Shown here in pieces: positions 54,089 to 62,227 of a stretch of DNA of 64,000 nt. A program made the translations under genes and the position numbers. Numbering within the stretch: the stretch's first letter is position 1; each line of letters begins with the position of its first letter. The notes under the pieces were generated by a model. It saw only the letters and a list, made by a program, of their open reading frames with translations. It did not search any database and was not told the DNA's origin. The DNA is from CAWKKW01 sp963850345 (lineage in GTDB: Bacteria > Acidobacteriota > Terriglobia > Terriglobales > Acidobacteriaceae): positions 62,001-126,000 of the forward strand of contig CAWKKW010000001.1 of the NCBI GenBank assembly GCA_963850345.1, given 5' to 3'.

Positions 54089-57000
54089 ATGAAGTATCTC
54101 GCGATACTGTTCGCCCTGCTTCTCACACTTGCGCCTGGAACGTTGGCGCTTGCGCAGATCGCGTCTGACCTGCGCGGTCGCGTGCTTGATCCTTCGGGCG
54201 CCGGCGTTGCCAATGCCCAGATCGAGCTGATGCAGTCCGCAACCGGCATTCACGAGACAACTACGAGTTCCAATTCTGGCGATTACTCATACAGTCACTT
54301 GAGCCCGGGGAGGTATCGTATCGACGTGGCAGCTCCAGGCTTCGAGCATCTAACTCGAACCGGAGTTACAGCTATCGTCGGCCAGACGGTAAGGCTCGAT
54401 TTGCATCTGACTCTTGGAGCGGGCCAGCAGACGGTCACGGTCGAGGGAGATGTGCCGCTGCTGCAGGCTGAGACTAGTAATGTTCAGACGAACATTGCCG
54501 GGCCGACGGTGATCGCGATGCCGCTGAACACGAGAAACTTTGTACAGCTCGCAACCCTGGCTCCCGGAGTTGAGCTTCCTCCCGGTACGCTGCTCCCTCG
54601 CATCAATGGCGGCCGGCCGCGAACCAACGAATATCTCTACGATGGCATCTCGGCATTGCAGCCGGAGCCGGGCCAGGTCGTCTTCTTCCCAATCCTCGAT
54701 GACATCCAGGAATTCACCGTGGAGGCCAACAATGTACCCGCCGAGTTTGGCCGATTCAATGGCGGCGTGGTTAACGTGGCGACTCGATCGGGATCGAACA
54801 GGTTTCATGGCAGCTTGTTTGAGTTCTTTCGGAACGAGGCGCTGAATGCGAGAAATTATTTCGCCACGCCCACGGCACCGAAGCCCGAGTATCGGCGCAA
54901 TCTGTTCGGCGCAACGGTCGGTGGCCCAATCCTGCACGATCACCTCTTCTTCTTTGGCGACTACCAGGGAGTCAAGCAGCTGATTGGTGTTACCCGGATT
55001 TCGACCATTCCCACATTGGCGGAGAGGCAAGGCATCTTCACTGGCGTGTCGCACATTTACAACCCGGCGACAACGGCGATCGTGAATGGGGTCAGCGTTC
55101 GACAGGAGTATCCGGACGACATCATCAATGTGCCGTTTGATCCCGTGGCGCAGGCATTGCTGGCGCGCTTTCCTACCCCGACGAACCTTACTGCTGCGGC
55201 CAATAACTACAGGCGAACGGGCAATGATGCGGACCATCAGAACCAATTCGATCTGCGCATCGACGGAGCGCGAGGTGATCGCGACTTAGGCTTTGGCCGT
55301 TATTCCTACTTCAGCGATGTGGAGCAACCGGTGACACCTCTGCCGGAAGGCAGCGGCGCGATTACCGGATCGGTACTGGGCACTGGGGGAGTGGTTGGGT
55401 TATCGAATGTGCTGGGACAGCAGGCTGTTTTGAATGAGACACACATCTTCTCGACACGGCTGCTGAATGACCTGCGGTTGGGCTACACGCGCCGGGGGAA
55501 CGGTATCATCGGTTCCACTCTGAGCGGCACGGCATCGGCGGAGCTCGGCATTCCGGGCATCCCGACCAATGGAGCATTCAACAATGCACTGCCACTCTTC
55601 ACGTTCACAGGATTTCAGCAGCTTGGCCCATCATCAGGCACATTCTCTCGATATCAGACGGCGGTGTGGCAGGCGGTCGATACGGTTTCTCTCACCCATG
55701 GCCGTCACGCGTTAAAGGCAGGGCTGGACTACCGCTGGTATCAGCTGAATACAATTGCACCGCCGAACCCGACCGGCTTGTTCGCCTTCACTACCACAGG
55801 TACGAATCAGCAAGGAGTTACTAACAGCGGCAATTCGGTCGCAAGCTTCTTACTGGGGCAGGTGGATACGTTTCCAAATAGATCTTCAGGAAAGCCAGAT
55901 TCGACCCCGCGATCACATTGAGGAGTATTTCGCCCAGGACGACTGGAAGGCAAGCGATCGCCTCACGCTCAATATCGGCGGACGATGGACTCTTCATTTT
56001 CCTTCCACCGAGAAGAACGACCAGGGCGCCGTATTCAACCTCACGTCACAGCAACTGGATTATTTAGGGAGGAACGGGTATTCACGAAGTGCGCGCGAGC
56101 TTCACTATGGAAACCTCGCGCCGCGGCTCGGATTCGCGTATCTCTTTACGCCCGAGACAGCAGTGCGGTCCGGATTCGGAATTGTCTTCATAGACCAGTC
56201 CGGCATCACGACGCCCTTTACCACGCCGCAGTATCCATTCATCCAAAACGTGCAACAGAAGACGCAGGATAGCCTTAGGGCGGGACTGGTGCTTTCTCAG
56301 GGACCTTCGGTTGCGCCGATCGCCTTCACGCCTGATGCTGGCCTCGGTCAAAGCGTTTACACGGTGAAGCGGTCCGCCGGGTCGGGCTACGTCGAGCAGT
56401 GGAACCTTGCAGTGCAGCGAGCCATCACGAACAATCTCTCGGCTGAAGTCGCCTACGTCGGCTCGCATGTGGTCCACGTCGGTCTGCCTGACGCCAATCT
56501 CAATCAGCTCACCGCGCAGCAACTCGCGCAGGGCCCATCGCTTCTCGCGAAGGTTCCGAACCCATACTATGGGCAGATTCCGGCGTCGAGTTCGCTGGGC
56601 AGCAAGACCGTGACCGCGGCGCAGCTACTGAAGCCGTATCCTCGATTTCAAAATATAGCGACTTACCGAAACAACAGCGGCACCTCAAACTACAACGCCT
56701 TCGAAGCCAAGGTGGAGCAGAGACTCGCTCACGGTGTCTCGTTCTTGTTCGCGTACACGCATTCGAAGCTGATTGACGATGCATCGTCTGTGTTCTCTTC
56801 GACCGTGTTGTCGTCACCGAACACCAGCAGTCTGGTCGCGGCGGACACATACCGCCCGTCTCTCGAACGCGATTCGTCCAGCGGCGATATGCCCAATGTA
56901 ACTTCCTTCAGCGGCATCTACCAGCTTCCGGTTGGCCGAGGACACGCGTTTGCATCCACAGGCTTAGCAAACACAGCGTTAGGTGGCTGGACACTGAACA

Positions 57001-57428
57001 CGATACTGCTGCTGCAATCGGGAATGCCGGTGACAGTTACGCAGGCCACGAACAACAACGCCTTTGCAGGTTTTGTGCTGCAAAGGCCAAATCTTGTTCG
57101 ACATCCCAACCTCGCACCCGGCCAGAGAACGCCGGCGCGATACTTCAACACTGAGGCATTCGCGACAGCTCCGCAATTCACCATCGGCGATGCTTCGAGA
57201 AACCCCGTTCGTGGTCCTGCGTACCGGGACCTGGACATTGCGCTGACCAAGCATACGAGCCTGCCCGGCGAAACCGAATTGGAATTTCGCGGCGAGATCT
57301 TCAATGTGACGAATACGCCAGCTTTTGCGCAGCCGAACGGAAGCTTTGGCTCCGCCGCGTTTGGCAGCATCACCAGCACCGTCACCGATCCTCGCGTGGT
57401 TCAATTCGCCATTCGGCTGAGCCGCTAA
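54089..57428 (+). pseudogene. Oar-like TonB-dependent receptor split by a +1 frameshift
   Basis: Two overlapping frames together encode one receptor of about 1110 residues. The first (ATG 54089, GGAG upstream, to 55921) has signal peptide YLAILFALLLTLAPGTLALA, the carboxypeptidase-regulatory domain LRGRVLDPSGAGVANAQIEL, the plug and the early barrel, and then reads into NRSSGKPDSTPRSH. The second frame (used from about 55875 to 57428) continues exactly where homology requires: FQIDLQESQ, then EEYFAQDDWKASDRLTLNIG, ending FAIRLSR. The shift lies near 55871-55877 (TTTCCAAATA), one extra base. Either a real inactivating mutation or a read error. Confidence 0.85.
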
Positions 57429-57570
57429 CATTTCGATATCCCGGTCCCGAAGGGCAGATTACTGAGCTGCCGGACGGCTCGCCGGTCGCCGTGTCATTGA
57501 GTCGACTTCATATAAACACCGAGCGTTGTGACGTTTTCTCCGGCTTCTCGCCACGAGGTCCGGGTTGACG

Positions 57571-58341
57571 CTAGTGCGCGATCTGTAGGCCCCGACCTAG
57601 AACGACGATGTAGGCGATTCCGAGTACAACTGCAGCGATCCACCACACCGGCTTCCGCTGCACCAGGAGACGCCCCTCTGCTACAGCGGGTGGCAGCAGA
57701 CTGTCGGCCCACATCAGGCCTGAAGATCCGCCGAATGCGGCCGGAATCGTGGAGACAAAGAGAAGCTTTAATCCCAGAGGGTCTAGAGCCCCGGCCGCAC
57801 AACTGAAAAGGCATGCTGCGTAATATGGGAGGCGTCCCACGGTGTTGTACGTCGACCTGTTGAGAACAAAGGGTCGCACAGAGACGGCGAGCAGCCGTAC
57901 TACCAACACATACAAGCCAGCGCCGAAAACTGTCATGCCGATGCGCAGTGCGATCTGATGAGGTAGGCCGAGGATCACCTGCTGCCAGTCGCCGAAACCG
58001 AAGATTCCTGAGAACAGGAAATAGCCAGCACCCGGGAGCAGGTTGAGCGCGGCAAAGATCCACAAAAAGTAGCGAATGTTCGCGCGATCTCCCGCACTGC
58101 GCGAGGCCAACAGAGAGCCTGCTCCGACGACAAGATTCACGAGCGTCCCACCGGCATCAACCCAACGATCCGGCCGCAGCGTTGAGAGGTGGTTACTCGT
58201 AAGCTCCGTTGGAATATCGCCGCGCAGCCAGGCGGTCACGCCATGACCGACGCCTTCATGCAGCAGTGTCGCTACGGCGGAGGCGATCACGGCCATGCTT
58301 ATGATGGTGGCCTTGCTGTGCTGGTCGGACATGAATGCCAC
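57571..58341 (-). CDS. Membrane protein with HExxH motif (M50-like)
   Basis: 256 residues; starts MAFMSDQHSK at 58341, or at the second Met (58332). Six or so membrane helices. HEGVGH (residues 28-33) in the first helix region and LNLLPGAGYFLFSG near 97-110 resemble the zinc-binding HExxH and the N/D-containing second motif of site-2-type membrane metalloproteases, but the second motif lacks the clear LDG of true S2P enzymes, so activity is uncertain. No PDZ domain. It is transcribed away from the damaged cupin-SDR unit. Confidence 0.75.
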   Translation of the reverse strand: MAFMSDQHSKATIISMAVIASAVATLLHEGVGHGVTAWLRGDIPTELTSNHLSTLRPDRWVDAGGTLVNLVVGAGSLLASRSAGDRANIRYFLWIFAALNLLPGAGYFLFSGIFGFGDWQQVILGLPHQIALRIGMTVFGAGLYVLVVRLLAVSVRPFVLNRSTYNTVGRLPYYAACLFSCAAGALDPLGLKLLFVSTIPAAFGGSSGLMWADSLLPPAVAEGRLLVQRKPVWWIAAVVLGIAYIVVLGRGLQIAH

Positions 58342-58477
58342 TCTATCGCAGAAGCCCTTCAGTCGGGGTCTGATGGGCTGCGGACGGAGTGACGCCTTTC
58401 CGCTTTGCAGCTTTCGTAAAGCTTCTCTTCCGCTACCGCGATGAATGTAGTCGGTGCGGCAAAGTCCGTTCTATCGA

Positions 58478-58498
58478 CTTGTGAATTCTACTCACAAG
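58478..58498. promoter_or_regulatory. Inverted repeat CTTGTGA-N7-TCACAAG
   Basis: Seven-base perfect arms with a seven-base spacer, in the 450-base gap between the divergent membrane-protease-like gene and the cupin. It looks like a regulator-binding site for either direction. I see no supported gene in the rest of 58342-58788; several short frames there have no family features. Confidence 0.45.
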
Positions 58499-58806
58499 CC
58501 CATGCGTATGCATGACGCTATCCTGAGCCTCAAGTAGGTCATCTTAGAGAGTGCTGGTGAACAGGAGACATCATCCCAAGTATCGGCGGGGTTGCGTCCG
58601 ACAGGTAAAAGCAGAAACTTGCAGACGAGATCAACAGGAGCGTGATATCGGCCTTGGACTATGGTGAAGGTTCTGTTTCGGTCGCCTTCTAAGGAGGTTT
58701 AAGCGGATGACTGGGCAGCCAAGGTTTAGCGCACAGGCATAGCCGGCGATGAACAGCGCCTCAACAGGAGGCCGAGTCACACCACGGAATGCAAAGGCTG
58801 AAGAAG

Positions 58807-58878
58807 ATGCGCAGACGCGATTTCGTGACCGGCAGTATGGCGCTGAGCTTCGTAGGCATGGCAGCGCGCCGCCAGTGA
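58807..58878 (+). pseudogene. Out-of-frame Tat leader of the cupin gene
   Basis: An ATG at 58807 (or 58789, adding MQRLKK) encodes MRRRDFVTGSMALSFVGMAA and stops at 58878. This is a clear twin-arginine signal (RRRDF, then a hydrophobic core). In the cupin frame the DNA right after it reads PPVIFADSNGKQSISKGKHM, a natural mature N-terminus. The two halves are one base out of register near 58860-58876, so the exported form of the cupin is probably broken by an indel. Confidence 0.6.
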
Positions 58879-58925
58879 TTTTTGCAGATTCAAACGGAAA
58901 ACAATCGATCTCGAAGGGGAAGCAT

Positions 58926-59321
58926 ATGGAAATCAAGAAGGCTGGCTCTCATCCCTCCGGCAAAGGCCCGGCAGACTGGTTCACCGGAACAGTGCGTATT
59001 GATCCGCTTCTCACCGCGCCCGACCCAGCGCTGGTCTCTGTTGCTTCAGTCACCTTCGAACCAGGAGCGCGGACGGCCTGGCATACACACCCGCTTGGTC
59101 AGACGCTCATCGTCACCGCGGGAGCAGGTTGGGCACAGCGGGAGGGCGGTCCCGTCGAACAGATCTTTCCTGGGGATGTGGTGTGGATTGCACCAGACGA
59201 GAAGCATTGGCATGGAGCGGCCCCCGCTACGGCCATGACACACATTGCGATCCAAGAAAAGAAGGACGGAAGAGCCGTTGATTGGCTAGAACACGTAACC
59301 GATCGACAGTACAGCCGGTAA
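58926..59321 (+). CDS. Cupin-domain protein
   Basis: 131 residues from the ATG at 58926 with AAGGGGAAG upstream. A single small beta-barrel: VASVTFEPGARTAWHTHPLG, QTLIVTAGAGWAQREGGPVE, IFPGDVVWIAPDEKHWHGAA. The metal ligands expected are the His pair in WHTHPLG, Gln in GQ and His in HWHGA. Such cupins sit with SDR dehydrogenases and carboxymuconolactone-decarboxylase-like proteins in redox-active cassettes; the substrate is unknown. The original gene likely began at the Tat leader at 58807; this start gives a cytoplasmic remnant. The SDR remnant follows 31 bases later. Confidence 0.85.
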   Translation: MEIKKAGSHPSGKGPADWFTGTVRIDPLLTAPDPALVSVASVTFEPGARTAWHTHPLGQTLIVTAGAGWAQREGGPVEQIFPGDVVWIAPDEKHWHGAAPATAMTHIAIQEKKDGRAVDWLEHVTDRQYSR

Positions 59322-59352
59322 TCATCGCGAATTAGCCGAAGGAGAGACGGGC

Positions 59353-60107
59353 ATGGCAAGGACCGACCGCTTCACAGACAAGGTTGTCTTCATCACGGGC
59401 GCTGCAAGCGGCATTGGTCGAGTTTCAGCTCTCGCGTTTGCTGCCGAAGGTGCGCGGGTGGCGGTGCTTGATCGCTCGGCGGATGCGCTGGAAGCAGTTC
59501 AGACTTCGTTGACAGCTACGGACACAGACGTACTGGCGATTGAATGCGATGTATCCGCACCGGACGAGGTGGAAGCTGCAGTCAAGCGCGTCGCGGATCG
59601 TTTCGGTCGACTGGACATCGCGTTCAATAACGCCGGAGTCGAGAACAAGGCGGCCCGGACTCATGAATTGAGCTTGGCGAATGGGACCGGATTCTCAACA
59701 TCAACCTTCGTGGCACGTTCGTCTGCATGAAACACGAGCTAGCCCAGATGGTGAAGCAGGGCAGCGGAGTAGTGGTGAACACCTCCTCGGGCGCAGGCAT
59801 TCGGGGCGTATCGGGCGGTGCTGCATATGCCGCTTCTAAACATGCGATCATCGGGCTCACGCGCTCGGCAGCCCTTGACTATGCCAGGCAGAACATCCGC
59901 GTGAATGCGGTGCTGCCCGGCAATATCGAGACCCCGATGATGGATCGGTTTACCGGCGGCGATATCCAGAAGGCCATCGACCTTGAGCCCGTTGGACGGC
60001 TAGGCAGACCTGAGGAGATTGCGGAGGCCGTGCTGTGGATGGCATCGGACTCTGGTGGATTCGTGACCGGCGCCGCAACGGTAATCGACGGAGGTTGGTC
60101 CCTCTAG
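59353..60107 (+). pseudogene. SDR-family dehydrogenase split by a one-base deletion
   Basis: Two frames together make one ~250-residue NAD(P)-dependent short-chain dehydrogenase. The first (ATG 59353, AAGGAGAG upstream) has VFITGAASGIGRVSALAFAA and IAFNNAGVENKAARTHELSL; the second, from about 59679, continues EWDRILNINLRGTFVCMKHE, then the catalytic YAASKHAIIGLTRSAALDYA and VLPGNIETPM, ending TVIDGGWSL. The break is at 59676-59681, where GCGGAA has become GCGAA. The first frame ends at 59730 in nonsense. The protein is inactive unless this is a read error. Confidence 0.9.
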
Positions 60108-60246
60108 CTCCAACTGCACAACTGAAGTTGATTGCGATGGCGCGGACACCAACAACGCCGAGTGAGCCTGAACAGGCATTCAACTGCTCCCCAAAACGTT
60201 CTCTGCGGAGAAGACGTTGCAAACTTGCCAAGTTGTTAATTTTGTT

Positions 60247-60299
60247 TGGCGTCCCCGACGGGATTTGAACCCGTGTTATCGCCGTGAAAGGGCGTCACC
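60247..60299 (-). tRNA. 3' half of tRNA-Glu(UUC), truncated
   Basis: On the minus strand GACGCCCTTTCACGGCGATA gives the anticodon arm (loop CTTTCAC, anticodon TTC at 60288-60286), then the T arm ACGGGTTCAAATCCCGT, the 3' acceptor strand CGGGGAC, discriminator G and CCA. No 5' acceptor strand (GTCCCCG) or D arm lies upstream on that strand, so the gene is not complete. Fragments like this are what integrases that target tRNA 3' ends leave behind. The rest of 60108-60454 shows only the repeat AACAACATTAA (60305-60315 and 60354-60364) and no gene. Confidence 0.75.
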
Positions 60300-60454
60300 C
60301 TTGAACAACATTAAGGCACTGCTGAGAACCAGAACGCATCGGTACGGATCGTAACAACATTAACGAACACGTTAAGTGCTCCGCAACCGTCCGCAATCAT
60401 GGGACGCCAAATTGTGCGTCTCATGCAGCGCGACAGGTTTCAGCAGGAGGCACG

Positions 60455-61315
60455 ATGAACGGACACCCTCCGATCGCCATTGTGTTTGCAGCTTCCCTTG
60501 TCTGCTTCTCTCAAAATGCCGCGCAGAGATACGTCATTGGAGTGGACATTGTAGGCTCCAACTCCAAGTGCCCCGGCAGTCCTCTGTTCATCGGTTCAGT
60601 GCGAAAGATCTCACCAGCAGCCGCAGCAGGAATTCAGCCTGGCGATCGACTATTGGCCATTAATGGAACACCTTCTGCTGACATAAAGGATGCGTCGCAT
60701 CGGATGACTTCCGATTCATCCGGATCCGTATACCTAGAATTAGAGAGAGCGGGATCAACCCGCAGACTGACCATTCAGCGCGAGAGAAGCGACATCGTAT
60801 GGTCACAGAATGGATTACGCATGCTCGATGACTTAATCGTGGGATCTGATTACAGCGATTCCGAAATCCAAGAGGTTCGAAGACTGGATCGAGAATTGGA
60901 AGCTGCCATTCAGCGCGGAGATTTTCTTAACGTATTTCCGGGCCATTATCCGACGAACAAAAGTCTCTATTATCCAGGATTCGAAATCTTCGTTTGGGAC
61001 AAGGGGCAGCGGGTCCACGTAGGCGGAATAGAGGATGGTCCGGCCCGTAAGAATGGCGTTCGCTGGGGTGACAGGATCCTTCGCATTAATGGAATTGATC
61101 CACGAGGGAAGTCTCTGCCGGAACTACAATCGCTCCTTAGCAGTAAAACACCCACTACGATGAGCATGACAATTGAGCGTGCGGGCACTACAAAGACCTT
61201 CAAATTCACACTTGCACTGGCAGCAACTGTTCTTAGGAACAACCAGTGGCAAATCGTCAACGGCGCTATGGTCCCGCTCTGGATCCCCAAACCGTACATT
61301 TCATGCTTTGAATGA
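60455..61315 (+). CDS. Secreted protein with two PDZ domains
   Basis: 286 residues, ATG 60455 with AGGAGG upstream, the best ribosome site in this area. A weak signal-like start (AIVFAASLVCFSQNAAQ) is followed by a first PDZ domain (~45-105: SPAAAAGIQPGDRLLAING) and a second (~180-250: DGPARKNGVRWGDRILRING). Between them lies a charged helical stretch. There is no protease domain, so it is a binding or scaffold protein. Codon choice is visibly more AT-rich than in the neighbours, which fits acquisition. Confidence 0.8.
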   Translation: MNGHPPIAIVFAASLVCFSQNAAQRYVIGVDIVGSNSKCPGSPLFIGSVRKISPAAAAGIQPGDRLLAINGTPSADIKDASHRMTSDSSGSVYLELERAGSTRRLTIQRERSDIVWSQNGLRMLDDLIVGSDYSDSEIQEVRRLDRELEAAIQRGDFLNVFPGHYPTNKSLYYPGFEIFVWDKGQRVHVGGIEDGPARKNGVRWGDRILRINGIDPRGKSLPELQSLLSSKTPTTMSMTIERAGTTKTFKFTLALAATVLRNNQWQIVNGAMVPLWIPKPYISCFE

Positions 61316-61352
61316 CAGGCAATTGTCCAAGAGGTTCGAAGACTGGATCGAG
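60867..61352. repeat. 27-base direct repeat, two copies 459 bases apart
   Basis: Bases 60867-60893 (inside the PDZ gene) and 61326-61352 (just after its stop) are identical over 27 positions, beginning TCCAAGAGGTTCGAAG and ending CTGGATCGAG. Flanks differ on both sides. In the gene the copy encodes QEVRRLDRE; outside it is non-coding. This is the sort of match produced by a duplication or recombination junction next to the truncated permease. Confidence 0.85.
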
Positions 61353-61398
61353 TGACGCCGAATTTCCACTGGAGAGCAAGGTCTGCGCGGTGACACTT

Positions 61399-62067
61399 TC
61401 ATTCCGCCCGCAACGTCTCCATCGGATCGACCTGCGCTGCCCGCATCGCCGGAAGCGAAGCGGCCGCTGTCATCACCAGCAGCAGGATAATTGCCACCCC
61501 GCTGGCGGTTGCCGGATCGAATGTTCTTACTCCATACAGAAACGAACGAACCGCAACCCCTGCGGCCCAAGCGCCGGCAATGCCGGGAACTAATCCGAGC
61601 AGCGCCATCGTTCCGGCCTGCCGCAACACCAGCCCAGCGACCCTGGGTCGTGTAGAACCGAGGGCCATCCGAATCCCGATTTCCCGCCGCCGCAACGCTA
61701 CGGAATACGCCAGCACGCCGTATATTCCCACAGCCGACAGCACCAGGGCGACCACGCCAAAGCCTGCGACCAGGCGCAAGGCGAGCCGCCGCTCGCCCAG
61801 GGATTGCGCGATACCATCTTGCATGGAACGCAAATTCATCTCGGCCATCGTGGGCGCTTCCTGTCGCAGTGAGGTACGCAGCTCTGCTGCCAGCGTGGCC
61901 GGGGCGAGCGCCGACCGAACGGCGAATTGATTCGACATGGTCAACACCTCCCCGAGGAAAGAGCTCTGTGGTAGTTGCAGATAGTCGAGGTACACTAGCG
62001 GCTCGTAAGGCATGAACCGGGTCTTGGCTGCAGGCTGAATCATACCTTTGCAGTTATTCCACATCAC
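61399..62067 (-). pseudogene. C-terminal remnant of an ABC transporter permease (MacB/FtsX, ADOP-like)
   Basis: 222 residues matching only the last part of an ~800-residue MacB/FtsX-type permease: MSNQFAVRSALAPATLAAEL, SVGIYGVLAYSVALRRREIG-like core (SAVGIYGVLAYSVALRRREI), IRMALGSTRPRVAGLVLRQA and PAMRAAQVDPMETLRAE at the end, with three C-terminal membrane helices. The frame is closed by a TAG four codons before the first possible start, and no N-terminal half exists upstream, where the beta-helix gene ends at 62228. It is a truncated relic, not a functional transporter. Confidence 0.85.
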
Positions 62068-62227
62068 GGAAGAATGCTAGGTAGATACCGGGTCGGTCGT
62101 GGACGGCATTGTCGGGAAGTGCAAAACCGATACCTCCCCGGGCCGCTTCCTATCGATGAGTTGACCACCGCCGAGTTGCTGGCCTGGAAGCGAGAAACCT
62201 GCTACGCCGATCCTGGCAAAAAGGCAT

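Noticed and set aside
55860..55890. Programmed ribosomal frameshift in the TonB receptor
   Set aside because: TTTCCAAATA is a weak slip site, with no stimulatory Shine-Dalgarno-like stretch or stem visible just around it; other frameshifts nearby favour mutation or read error.
58749..58925. Start of the cupin at 58749
   Set aside because: That segment reads the Tat leader in the wrong frame and has no ribosome site; 58926 has one.
60247..60420. A complete or intron-split tRNA-Glu gene
   Set aside because: No GTCCCCG acceptor strand or D arm is found within the needed distance; the nearest GTCCCA is about 110 bases away and does not pair.
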